DNA of 64,000 bases, taken from contig NZ_JACJTB010000010.1 in NCBI RefSeq assembly GCF_014698475.1, positions 62,001 through 126,000 on the forward strand, read 5' to 3'. The translations under genes and the position numbers were made by a program. Position 1 is the stretch's first letter. Every line of letters begins with the position of its first letter. The notes under the pieces were generated by a model. That model made no database searches. It saw only the letters and a program-made list of their open reading frames with translations, and had not been told where the DNA came from. Origin of the DNA: Nostoc spongiaeforme FACHB-130 (lineage in GTDB: Bacteria; Cyanobacteriota; Cyanobacteriia; Cyanobacteriales; Nostocaceae). Shown here in pieces: positions 47,344 through 56,231 of this stretch.

Positions 47344-47882
47344 GGCAGCATCCCATCCTTGGCAGCTTCAACAACTGGTACTGTGTGCAATCCATATACC
47401 CAAACCAATTCATCACCTAAATAAACTTGCAAGCCGACAATTGCCACTAAGACAAATCCCACGGCTAAATAATGAACTGGTAATTTTTGCGGGTTACGCG
47501 AACGAAGTACATAGCGCCAGGCGGTAATTGTGGCGATGAGGCCAGACAGTGACCAACCAATCAGGGTATGAAGATTTAAAACTGATTTAGCTACGTCGTA
47601 AGGTTTGGCTAAACCAGCTTCAAATTGTCCAAAAATAATCGCTACGAAAATGGCGATCGTAGCAACAAACATATTCCACCAACTCACCTCAAATAAGCGA
47701 GCCTTGCCAGTAAAATAACCTACTAAGTCACAGAAAAATGCAAACAATACCATTGCAATTACAAAGTGAACAACAATGGGATGTAGCGTGTCTGGATAGG
47801 GTAGATTATGGTCGTTCAACGATGTAAAAAAATCAAGCATAGTTTCCTGCACCTTAGCCAAAGTTTCATGTTTAACAGACAA
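47340..47882 (-). CDS. DUF2231 membrane protein, first of pair
   Basis: 180 residues with four membrane helices (about 36-57, 66-90, 103-123, 137-156). His34 and His39 (LHPIVVH), His105 (NLHTLIG) and His166 (YGLH) match positions in the downstream paralogue. First gene of the five-gene oxidase operon. A role as an electron-input or assembly subunit for the CuA-less oxidase is inferred from context only. Confidence 0.82.
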   Translation of the reverse strand: MSVKHETLAKVQETMLDFFTSLNDHNLPYPDTLHPIVVHFVIAMVLFAFFCDLVGYFTGKARLFEVSWWNMFVATIAIFVAIIFGQFEAGLAKPYDVAKSVLNLHTLIGWSLSGLIATITAWRYVLRSRNPQKLPVHYLAVGFVLVAIVGLQVYLGDELVWVYGLHTVPVVEAAKDGMLP

Positions 47883-49077
47883 GCATGACCATCAATACAA
47901 ACATTCTTACCTGAATGGATTCTCTTCAAAACTGCATAGCGCCATCCAGTAAATCAGGTATTAGCTTTGTTTAAGCTCAATTTGTTGAAGTTACTATTTA
48001 TCGTCAATGATTCAGTTCAATTCATTTGTTCATGCTGATACTTTATAACAACGATTTTGAATTTACCTCACAAAATCGGAGTTATTTGGTTGATAGTTGG
48101 CCATCTATCTATTAGCTTAAGGATTTTTTTAGTAATTGTCAAAAAAATAATAGAAACCTATAAAAATCCCGGCTTTAACAGAAAAACTATTATGATGATG
48201 TAGCTTATCTACCTTTTGTTTTTAGATATTACATATAGAAAAATCTTTGTATATATGATTCTGCACAATTATCAAATATCTGTTTGTAATCCAATTAACA
48301 TAAGACTTTTGATCATAAGTTATCAATAAACAGAAAAATAATAAACAATATATTAAAATAAAAAACTCATAGCAATATCTACTATTATTCTTGATTTTTA
48401 TTTGCATTAAAAGCAAGGCTTATACATCTAAATTCTGGCAAAAACCTGAGTGAAAATTTTGGCACGTTAATTTTTACCCCTCAGTATGACAAGTATTACC
48501 GAAAAAGTTCTGAGTGCTGAGTAAAAAGTAACCGGACTGATGCAAATGTCAAAATTAAGAATTAGTGCATGACGCTATAAGCTTCATTACTACGTTCAAA
48601 TACTTACTTTTGTTGCGTCACAAACTCTACAGAAAAAATATGACTGTTGCGTAAGTCATAAAGTAAAATTAATGGCACTTAGCGCACAAGTCAAAAGCCC
48701 TGAAAATTAATTAGCTCGGTGTTAAAAATTATCGTTATTGAGTAGTTTTGTGCGTCGGTTATCCAGTAGTATGTATCGTTGGTAGTAGTTATCTCTGGCG
48801 AGATTTACTCTATTGTGTAATTACTCAGTTCAACTTGCAAATAAGGTAGAAAATCAAGTACGGTTTTTTCACCCTAATGTAGTATGTGAATCTCCATACC
48901 AAGATAGAAATAAAATTGATACTTTTATTTTAAGTAATTACTAAGGGATGAAACAAATCGTTTACCGTGGTTCATCTTCTGCTAAAAGATTCTTAACGTT
49001 TCCAGAACGGCAAGTTTAAACCAAAAAATAGTCTAATTCGATACAATTAAAAGGCTGGGAGAGCCAAGGAGAATTAA
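47883..49077. other. 1.2-kb AT-rich spacer, divergent promoter region
   Basis: It separates the oxidase operon (leftward) from gshA (rightward), so it must contain both promoters. No GTA-N8-TAC (NtcA) site was found by eye. It has only short low-complexity frames and one heptamer doublet near 48510. No RNA gene was recognised, though the spacer is long enough to hide one. Confidence 0.5.
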
Positions 49078-50217
49078 GTGGTACTGCTAAAAGGCTTTGA
49101 GATTGAGATGTACACTGGCACACCTCAAGGTGAAATTGTTGGCCTCTCCGATAAAATCGTTGCGGACTTAAATGGGTTTATGCGAGAACCAGACAGTCGC
49201 AACGTGGAATACATAACAAAGCCATCCACAAGTTACGAAAATCTGTTGTGTGCTTTACTAAGTCCGCGTCGAGAATTACGCAAGTACCTCCAGCGTTTAG
49301 GGAATTACACTTTGATACCTGGAAGTACTTTGTCTTTAAGTGGGGGCGATCGCTTCTTTCGTTCAGACCCAAGTAATCCTTATCATGACTATATTGAGCA
49401 GACCTACGGCACAAATGTAGTAACTGCCAGTGTTCATATTAATGTGGGTATTAATGACCCAGAAACATTAATGCGGGCTTGTCGATTTATTCGCTTAGAA
49501 GCACCCTTGTTTCTGGCGCTGAGTGCTTCATCACCCTTTTTCAATGGTCAAGCCACTGGCTATCACTCAACTCGTTGGGGTGTATTTCCCCAAACTCCCG
49601 CCTACGTACCATTATTTACCAGCCATGCTCATCATATTCAGTGGGTAGAAGAGCAATTAATAGCTGGAACAATGCAAAATGTCCGGCATTTATGGGTATC
49701 AGTCAGACCAAATGGCGATCGCCGTCCTTATGATCTCAATCGTCTAGAATTGCGAATTTGCGATTTAGTTACAGATCCCATTGCTTTACTCGCAATTACT
49801 GCATTGTTAGAAGCACGTTTATTGCAGATCATTGATAACCCTGATTTAGATCCTTTAACTAGCAGTAAATTATCACCGGAAGAACTAATTGCACTGACCA
49901 CTAACAATGAAATAGCAGCCGCTAGTGCTAGTTTGGATGCTCAACTACAACATTGGCAAGATGGCAGAACTATTTTAGCCAGAGATTGGATTGCGGAACT
50001 ATATCAAGAAGTTTGGGCGATCGCTAAACAACAAGGCTTTAGCTGTTTCTTGTCACCATTGCATAAAATTCTGCGTGAAGGCAATGAAGCCCAGCAATGG
50101 CTACAACTTCATAGCGTCGGTTTTGACTGTCAGCGCGTTATTTCCCAAGCGATTGTGGCCACAAAAGAACGAGAACTGGAACTAGAACATAAATTGTGTT
50201 CTTCCTTGCTGGCTTAA
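49078..50217 (+). CDS. gshA: Glutamate-cysteine ligase (cyanobacterial type)
   Basis: 379 residues, GTG start with GGAG 7 bp before it. It makes gamma-glutamylcysteine, the first step of glutathione synthesis. GFEIEMYTGTPQGEIVGLSD at the N-terminus, SVHINVGINDPE, HSTRWGVFPQTP and RLELRICD match the cyanobacterial GCS2-related family. It is monocistronic, with a clear hairpin 24 bp after the stop. Confidence 0.92.
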   Translation: MVLLKGFEIEMYTGTPQGEIVGLSDKIVADLNGFMREPDSRNVEYITKPSTSYENLLCALLSPRRELRKYLQRLGNYTLIPGSTLSLSGGDRFFRSDPSNPYHDYIEQTYGTNVVTASVHINVGINDPETLMRACRFIRLEAPLFLALSASSPFFNGQATGYHSTRWGVFPQTPAYVPLFTSHAHHIQWVEEQLIAGTMQNVRHLWVSVRPNGDRRPYDLNRLELRICDLVTDPIALLAITALLEARLLQIIDNPDLDPLTSSKLSPEELIALTTNNEIAAASASLDAQLQHWQDGRTILARDWIAELYQEVWAIAKQQGFSCFLSPLHKILREGNEAQQWLQLHSVGFDCQRVISQAIVATKERELELEHKLCSSLLA

Positions 50218-50240
50218 AGAGAACCTCAAGTGATTCAATA

Positions 50241-50281
50241 TCATTAGTCATTTGTGAATACCAAGGACAAATGACTAATGA
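50241..50281 (+). terminator. Hairpin after gshA
   Basis: 15-bp perfect arms (50241-50255 and 50267-50281) with an 11-nt loop, built from AGTCATTTGT-type repeat units. The rest of the spacer to 50608 is AT-rich and shows no gene. Confidence 0.65.
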
Positions 50282-50608
50282 CACAAGACAAATACCCAGC
50301 CAGGAAACTCCCAATAGCCCAAAATCATCATGTATGGTCTCATACATAAGATAGATTTTCTAAAAATAGCCAAAGAATGAGTTTGGGTCTGGTTTTTAGT
50401 TTTTAAACGACAAAATAGTTGTATTGACAAGTTAGTCAGATACATTTTCTAAAAATTCTTAGAAAATGTAGCAATTTTTTTGTTTTAAAAAACTAATCGA
50501 TGTAAACTACAAAATGGTTATTAATAAAACCTATAGATAACCTCTACCTTTTGACAGATTTTTTATTGTCAATATAACTTTTTATACAAAAGCTCAGTTC
50601 CATAGCAG

Positions 50609-51070
50609 ATGCCCCAAGTTGTTTTAGTAAATCCGCAAATTCCCCCCAATACAGGCAATATTGCCCGCACTTGTGCAGCTACAGGTACAGAATTACATTT
50701 AGTGGGGCCTTTGGGCTTTGAAATTAGCGATCGCTACCTCAAACGAGCCGGTTTAGATTATTGGCCCTATGTCAAACTCCACCATCATGAATCGCTGGCA
50801 GCTTTTCAAGACTCTCATCAACAGCGTGGTGGAAGGTGTTTAGGTTTTTCTGTGAGGGGGAGTAGTAATTACGTACAATTTCAGTTTGCTCCTAATGATT
50901 GGCTACTATTTGGCAGCGAGACTACGGGCTTATCACCAGAAGCATTATCAATTTGTGATACAACCCTTTATATTCCAATGTTTGAGCCAGGGGTTCGTAG
51001 TCTGAATCTATCAGTCAGTGTGGCGATAGGACTGTTTGAAGCACGGCGACAACTCGGTTATCTAGTGTAG
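50609..51070 (+). CDS. trmL: tRNA (cytidine(34)-2'-O)-methyltransferase
   Basis: 153 residues, a SPOUT methyltransferase with the trefoil-knot motifs NPQIPPNTGNIARTCAATG, FGSETTGLSPE and IPMFEPGVRSLNLSVSVAIG. It modifies the wobble ribose of tRNA-Leu isoacceptors. It is monocistronic. Confidence 0.94.
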   Translation: MPQVVLVNPQIPPNTGNIARTCAATGTELHLVGPLGFEISDRYLKRAGLDYWPYVKLHHHESLAAFQDSHQQRGGRCLGFSVRGSSNYVQFQFAPNDWLLFGSETTGLSPEALSICDTTLYIPMFEPGVRSLNLSVSVAIGLFEARRQLGYLV

Positions 51071-51863
51071 TTTTTGAACAATTAACTTATAAGTATAAAT
51101 ACTCGTACAGTTCTGGAAATCAAATTACCACAAGATTTTCGACAGATAATAATTCTATCACCAACAAAAAATACTTGCACTTTTTATACTGTTGCTTAAA
51201 AAAAATCAGTAAAATGCCTGAAAAATCTAGTTAACTAGACAGGTTTCATATAAGAAATTTCTATATTAATTTTGAGAATATACCAAATTTGAATGATAGA
51301 TTTTGATGAATTGGATTTCTTTGGTTTCAAAAAACAAAAAGCTGCAAATCCATACGGATAAGGCATTTGTACTATTTTGTCTGAATAGGTATATTTCAGG
51401 AGGACAAAAGTACTGGAGAGTTTGTACGGTTGTCTTTTAGGGAAGATTCAACGTAAAGTCTCCTGTTGGGAAGACGGATTGGTAAAAAAAACCTTGAAGA
51501 TATTTACAGCAGGAGGCATCGCTTTTTTAAAACTTATAGCAACTAAAATTGCTGACAATATAAAGCAGATTCGGCTAATATCAACTTTTCCAATCCCAGC
51601 GATTAAATTTAAATTAGGCGCTGAAAACTGTAAAGAGCGAAAGTTCTAGGGTGTGAGGAGTGGAGCGGACAAGTAAGCACAGCAACTTTATGTTCTGCTA
51701 ACAGGTGTAAACTTGTCTAAATCAGAGAAGCAGGTTAATCTTGCCTAAGTATCTCTGGTGAATGTGATCCAGGTCTATCGTCAGATGTGATCTAAATCAT
51801 TGACTAGTATTCCGACTGCAAAATCGAGGTCAGTTAAGCGCTAGTGATCATAGGAGGTCGTCT
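51071..51863. other. Spacer and 5' leader of the M23 peptidase gene
   Basis: A weak frame with TTG start (51422-51649, 75 codons) has a nearby AGGAGG and GGAG but a non-descript composition; I do not call it a gene. The last 140 bp before 51864 look like a structured leader: 51723-51757 forms a stem (CAGAGA/TCTCTG) with an inner GCAGG/CTTGC stem. No known riboswitch class was matched. Confidence 0.4.
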
Positions 51864-54068
51864 TTGAAACGAGCATTGAAAAAAAGAGTAAAAGCTGTGC
51901 TGAAAAATACCCCCAGCAATGATGGTGTCCCTAGTGAGCAGTTAAGTGTGGTAAATTCCAAGGCTAATCGTCGAGTTAGCACACAAGCAGCCATGATTGG
52001 CTTGGCTATTTCAGTTGGAGCGACCAGTCTTTTAGTGACTCGACAAAGCGATCAAGCCCAAGCAGCAGCGCCTGTAGGCAGCCAAAAAGTAGCCTCAAAC
52101 CTGCCTGTTGCCCCTGACGCTGAAATGAAATTTGTTCCCACAAAGCTGGAGACCCAACTGGTCTCAGCAGCAACCATGCCAGAAAATCCTGTCATTGTGG
52201 AACCAACAGCAATTTCACAGTTGCCTGGGCTTGAAGCTAAATTGCAAGTGGCAGCAAATGGAATGCCTGTGGAAGTTCCAACACCAGAGAATGTTGCCCA
52301 AACAGCAGCCGAAAAAAATGCCATTAACCAGTCGCCACTAGTCAAAAATGGTGCAGCACAGGAACTTCTCAAAGCTAACGACACATCTGACATCAAAGTT
52401 GCTAACGATGAAGTCAAAGCTAAATTAAAAGCACAGCAAGAGTTCGCCCTATATCACTTACAAGAAAAATCGAACCGTTTAAGAGCAAGTCTGGCGGAGT
52501 TACGGTCTGGGGAGTCAAAAAATTTAGCGAAAGCCCCTGCATTGAAGCAAGAGGTAGTGGTAGCAGAAAAATTGCCACCTCAAAGCATCAGTCAAGAAGT
52601 TGGGCAACAGTTACCTGGATTGGTTGATGAAGACAAAACCAAGTTCTTTCCTGAAGTTAAGCAACCAAAACTCCCAAGTGAATCGGTACAGCCACTAGCA
52701 ACAACATCTGTACCTGCTACACCAGAAATTGCCGCACCAACGGATACTGGTACCGCTTACGAAGTTAAGCCGGGAGATACTCTAGCTGCGATCGCTAACC
52801 GATACAACACCACGGTTGCAGAACTAGCCAAGCTCAACAATATCAGCAATCCCAATCAGCTCAAAATCAATCAAAAAATCATTCTGCCATCGGCAAATGC
52901 TAACCGTAATGGTGCAATCTCCATACCTGTAGCCGTTAATCAGCCTGGTGTACAGTTGACCAACAATGTCAAAATTGCTGGTGTACCTGTCAACACTGCC
53001 AGCAGTAACCCCAACGTATCTTTAGCACCAGTTTCACCAGTTTTTGTTAACAACAACACTGTCAAACCAACCACAGCAACAAATAACCCAACACAGACAA
53101 ATACTGTTAACGGTGTAGGTGGTGATACTCCCGTACCCAAAGTATTTACTGAATTACAGTCAGGTAGTCAAACTCAAAGAGTATCAAGAGGACGAAACAA
53201 CGAGCGTCTTCAGAGTTTACAGGCTGAAATTCAAAGACTACAGCAAAAATACCGCAATCAAGAGTCTGGTAATACTGGTAATGTAGTTGCCCAAGCGGTT
53301 ACTGATACAGACAAAAACAGCATTGCGATTCCAGTTCCTGTAGCTGTTCCTAGCAACTTAGCAGTTACTAAGCCAGTATCTGGAAATAAGACCTTTGCTG
53401 TACCCATCCCTGTTCCAACACCAATTTTACCGAGCTACAACGCTCAACCAGTTAAGCCCGAATTTAGTGCTATTCGCCGCACTACTGACGAGCCAATTAA
53501 CCCAGAGTTCTTGCCTAACCGCGCTAGGGTAACAGTACCACCCATTGGAGTCAATGCGGCTGATTCTCCTAGAAGAATGCGGGGAACCAAAGTATCGCCA
53601 CAACTACCACCTTTGGCAGCAGTAGATCAATACTTGCCCAAACCAATTGATGAAACCATTCCTCCGCCTTCCACCTCATCTGTAGCTTATATTTGGCCAG
53701 CAAAAGGTGTATTTACCTCTGGCTATGGTTGGCGCTGGGGAAGAATGCACAAAGGTATTGACGTTGCTAACGCCACTGGTACGCCAGTTTATGCCTCAGC
53801 AGATGGTGTGATTGAAAAAGCAGGCTGGAACAAAGGTGGCTACGGTAATCTTGTGGATATTCGTCACCCTGATGGTAGTATGACCCGCTATGGTCATAAC
53901 AGCAAGATTCTGGTGCGTGCAGGTCAGCAAGTGCGTCAAGGCGAAACTATTGCTTTAATGGGTAGCACTGGTTTCAGTACTGGGCCACACACTCACTTTG
54001 AAATTCACGCATCAGGTAAGGGCGCAGTTAACCCAATTGCCTTCTTACCACAACAAAACCGCATTTAG
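51864..54068 (+). CDS. LysM and M23 peptidase domain cell-wall protein
   Basis: 734 residues. The TTG start is set by AGGAGG 9 bp upstream and a basic N-terminus. A membrane helix (about 44-62), a long Pro/Ala/Gln-rich low-complexity region, one LysM (about 297-342, YEVKPGDTLAAIANRYN), a coiled coil (about 445-465) and a C-terminal M23 domain (about 618-728) follow, with the metal ligands in HKGIDVANATG and GPHTHFEIH. It is a peptidoglycan hydrolase or a regulator of septal amidases of the NlpD/EnvC kind. A terminator follows at 54106. Confidence 0.92.
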   Translation: MKRALKKRVKAVLKNTPSNDGVPSEQLSVVNSKANRRVSTQAAMIGLAISVGATSLLVTRQSDQAQAAAPVGSQKVASNLPVAPDAEMKFVPTKLETQLVSAATMPENPVIVEPTAISQLPGLEAKLQVAANGMPVEVPTPENVAQTAAEKNAINQSPLVKNGAAQELLKANDTSDIKVANDEVKAKLKAQQEFALYHLQEKSNRLRASLAELRSGESKNLAKAPALKQEVVVAEKLPPQSISQEVGQQLPGLVDEDKTKFFPEVKQPKLPSESVQPLATTSVPATPEIAAPTDTGTAYEVKPGDTLAAIANRYNTTVAELAKLNNISNPNQLKINQKIILPSANANRNGAISIPVAVNQPGVQLTNNVKIAGVPVNTASSNPNVSLAPVSPVFVNNNTVKPTTATNNPTQTNTVNGVGGDTPVPKVFTELQSGSQTQRVSRGRNNERLQSLQAEIQRLQQKYRNQESGNTGNVVAQAVTDTDKNSIAIPVPVAVPSNLAVTKPVSGNKTFAVPIPVPTPILPSYNAQPVKPEFSAIRRTTDEPINPEFLPNRARVTVPPIGVNAADSPRRMRGTKVSPQLPPLAAVDQYLPKPIDETIPPPSTSSVAYIWPAKGVFTSGYGWRWGRMHKGIDVANATGTPVYASADGVIEKAGWNKGGYGNLVDIRHPDGSMTRYGHNSKILVRAGQQVRQGETIALMGSTGFSTGPHTHFEIHASGKGAVNPIAFLPQQNRI

Positions 54069-54105
54069 TCCTTGTCTGTATCCAACCCAGTTATTTTCTT
54101 GTCAG

Positions 54106-54130
54106 AAGAGGGAGTTTTTATCCCTCTTTT
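54106..54130 (+). terminator. Rho-independent terminator of the M23 gene
   Basis: AAGAGGGA (54106-54113), loop GTTTTTA, TCCCTCTT (54121-54128) and trailing T residues, 38 bp after the stop codon. Confidence 0.85.
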
Positions 54131-54239
54131 GCTTGGATGGATGAACTGCTAAGTTAATTTGTGGATGGAAATTAATTGCCAAAAAGACTAGCCATCAACA
54201 AATGTGTATGCTATATTAAGAATTAATGCGAAATTGCTT

Positions 54240-54313
54240 GGCTCAGTAGCTCAGTTGGTTAGAGCACGGGACTCATAAGCCTGGGGTCGTTGGTTCAAAT
54301 CCGACCTGAGCCA
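54240..54313 (+). tRNA. tRNA-Met (CAT anticodon)
   Basis: 74 nt. Acceptor arms GGCTCAG (54240-54246) and CTGAGCC (54306-54312) pair fully, with discriminator A. D-arm GCTC/GAGC, T-arm GTTGG-TTCAAAT-CCGAC. Anticodon loop CTCATAA gives CAT. The last anticodon-stem pair is A-G, a mismatch. CCA is not encoded. Features favour elongator methionine; a lysidine-modified tRNA-Ile2 is the alternative. Confidence 0.9.
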
Positions 54314-54444
54314 TTTAAGAAGTAAATATCTAACTCAGAATCTCTAGTTTACAGAGTTGAGTTATTAACTTGCTCATAATGAACGCGATCGCCCGCCAGA
54401 TAATTTAAACTCAAGGTGAGACCGAATTATTTACAGCTTCTGTT

Positions 54445-54879
54445 ATGTCTTCTAGTTTAGATTCTCTACCACCTGCTTTGGCTAAAATCGTCCAACGCTT
54501 TCAACGTGCATCTGATCCGAAGCGGCGTTATGAACAACTGATCTGGTATGCCCAAAAGCTTCCAGAGTTTCCTGAAGCTGATAAAGTACCAGACAATAAA
54601 GTTCCTGGTTGTGTGTCTCAGGTGTATGTTACCGCCGCCTTAAATGATGGAAAAGTTGTATTTCAAGGAGAATCTGATTCTCAGTTAACTAAGGGGCTAG
54701 TGGCGCTGTTAATTGAAGGATTAAACGGGCTAAGTCCTACAGAAATTGTCCAATTAACACCAGATTTTATTCAAGCAACCGGTTTAAATGTGAGTTTGAC
54801 ACCTTCCCGCGCTAACGGTTTTTACAACATATTTAAAACCATGCAAAAAAAAGCATTGGAATGTAAGTTAGAACAATAA
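54445..54879 (+). CDS. sufE: SufE, cysteine desulfurase activator
   Basis: 144 residues. The persulfide-accepting Cys56 is in NKVPGCVSQVYV, and the fold motifs YEQLIWYAQKLP and ESDSQLTKGLVALLIEG match SufE. It passes sulfur from SufS into the SufBCD Fe-S assembly system. The suf operon itself is not here. Same strand as the tRNA, 131 bp later. Confidence 0.95.
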   Translation: MSSSLDSLPPALAKIVQRFQRASDPKRRYEQLIWYAQKLPEFPEADKVPDNKVPGCVSQVYVTAALNDGKVVFQGESDSQLTKGLVALLIEGLNGLSPTEIVQLTPDFIQATGLNVSLTPSRANGFYNIFKTMQKKALECKLEQ

Positions 54880-54996
54880 GAAAAAGTGCTGAGTGCTGAG
54901 TAAACAGACTAGTTTTGAGGTAGGGGGTGTGAGAGTATGTGTATTCAAAAACCTTACACCCTTAAACCCTGACACCCATCTCAACCGTCCTGTTAA

Positions 54997-55770
54997 CTAA
55001 GCTGTTTTGAAAAAGCGGATAATTTCGCGGACGTGATCGAGAAATTGTCCATCAGTGGAAAGTTGCGCGATCGCGTTTCTGGCTTCTCTGGCTAAACGTT
55101 CATGTTCTGTTTGATTTGTGGCGCGTAATTCTTCTAAATTCGCTAAAATTCTGGACAGTTCTTTGCGAGTTTCGTCAGCAAAACGCTGTTGGGTGGCTGG
55201 TAAAGAATATGATTCTTCTGGGTTGAGTTGTTCTTGTATATATTGGACTTTTTGTTCTAATTCCGAGAAACGATTCCGCAGTTCATAAATATCTTCGCGG
55301 GGATATTTCCATTCTTGGCTAATCATCGTTAGCCTTGCATATAAATATTCGTAAGCCCGAATGGCGGGACGCAAAATTGTTAATAATAAAGCTGCACCAG
55401 AACTGATATAACCTACGGCACTAATTCCCGTGGCGGCGAGGATGTAAAGTCCAATGGCAGAAAATATATGTAAAGCAATAGCCAGCCACAGCGATCGCTT
55501 GGCTAATAATTGCACATATTTGACTTGTTTTCCATCTACAGGAATGCCTTTTTCAGAAGATTGTGCTGCTTCTGCTAACACTTCTTTAGCTTGAAAATGA
55601 ACATTCCACGGTACAGTTACAATTACCAACAACCACCAAAAACTTGCACCACCAATTATCCAATCAAGAAAGTTACCAGCAGGTATATGAAACCATTGCA
55701 ACACGCCAAATGCTAACAGTAATATAGTGAAAATTCCTAAGATAGAACTGATAAAAAGGTTAATATACAT
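54997..55770 (-). CDS. Membrane protein with C-terminal coiled coil
   Basis: 257 residues. Four hydrophobic helices (about 4-26, 35-55, 93-113, 116-137) precede a charged helical region with two coiled coils (about 155-185 and 200-240, for example RKELSRILANLEELRATNQT). No recognised family. Conserved-looking and full-length, with an orderly start at 55770. The convergent sufE ends 117 bp away, with repeat sequence between. Confidence 0.7.
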   Translation of the reverse strand: MYINLFISSILGIFTILLLAFGVLQWFHIPAGNFLDWIIGGASFWWLLVIVTVPWNVHFQAKEVLAEAAQSSEKGIPVDGKQVKYVQLLAKRSLWLAIALHIFSAIGLYILAATGISAVGYISSGAALLLTILRPAIRAYEYLYARLTMISQEWKYPREDIYELRNRFSELEQKVQYIQEQLNPEESYSLPATQQRFADETRKELSRILANLEELRATNQTEHERLAREARNAIAQLSTDGQFLDHVREIIRFFKTA

Positions 55771-56119
55771 ATTGCCCTGTCTCCACTGAAACTATCATCT
55801 TCATCATGGCGGTGGCTGGGCGGTTATAAAAAATGATTGTGCTGGTTTAACTATTTGCACATTTTGCATCGGTAAGCATTAGTCCTAGGAAAAAATTCTT
55901 ACTCCCGTCAAACTATCCCAGGAATTATGCACAAAGATTGTCTGGGGAGACTGGGTGTTGGGTTTTAGGGTACGGGGTGTAAGGGTTTTGCAGACATACA
56001 CCCCTACACCTTAAAACATTTGATTTTTCGTCTTACTGCATCAGCCCAACATCACAGTTATGGCTGAATATTAACCAGAATCTATGTGATAGTTTGGCTA
56101 ACTGCACATCTAGCTTGAA

Positions 56120-56150
56120 AGTGCTGAGTGCTGAGTGCTGAGTGCTGAGT
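56120..56150. repeat. AGTGCTG heptamer array (4 copies)
   Basis: Four tandem AGTGCTG heptamers. The spacer (55771-56231) also holds a fold-back made of GGTGTAAGGG and TACACCCCTACACC units (55974-56012), and no gene. Shorter AGTGCTGA strings recur near 8142, 23895, 27104, 48518 and 54890. Confidence 0.8.
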
Positions 56151-56231
56151 AAAAATGCTAGTCCCACTTTCATACTTGGCTATGAAACTTGTTTCATCGG
56201 GACTGCCTTCTGCCTCCTGCCTCCTGCTGTA

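Noticed and set aside
48222-48416. 64-codon minus-strand ORF in the oxidase-gshA spacer
   Set aside because: Extremely AT-rich, Ile/Phe/Tyr-heavy translation typical of random AT-rich DNA.
51422-51649. 75-codon ORF with TTG start and nearby AGGAGG
   Set aside because: Composition is not clearly protein-like, no family resemblance, and the ribosome-site spacing is poor for the AGGAGG. Kept only as a remark in the spacer entry.
51640-51860. c-di-AMP (ydaO-type) riboswitch
   Set aside because: The conserved core sequences of that class could not be found by eye, although a GGTTAATC-like piece and stems are present.
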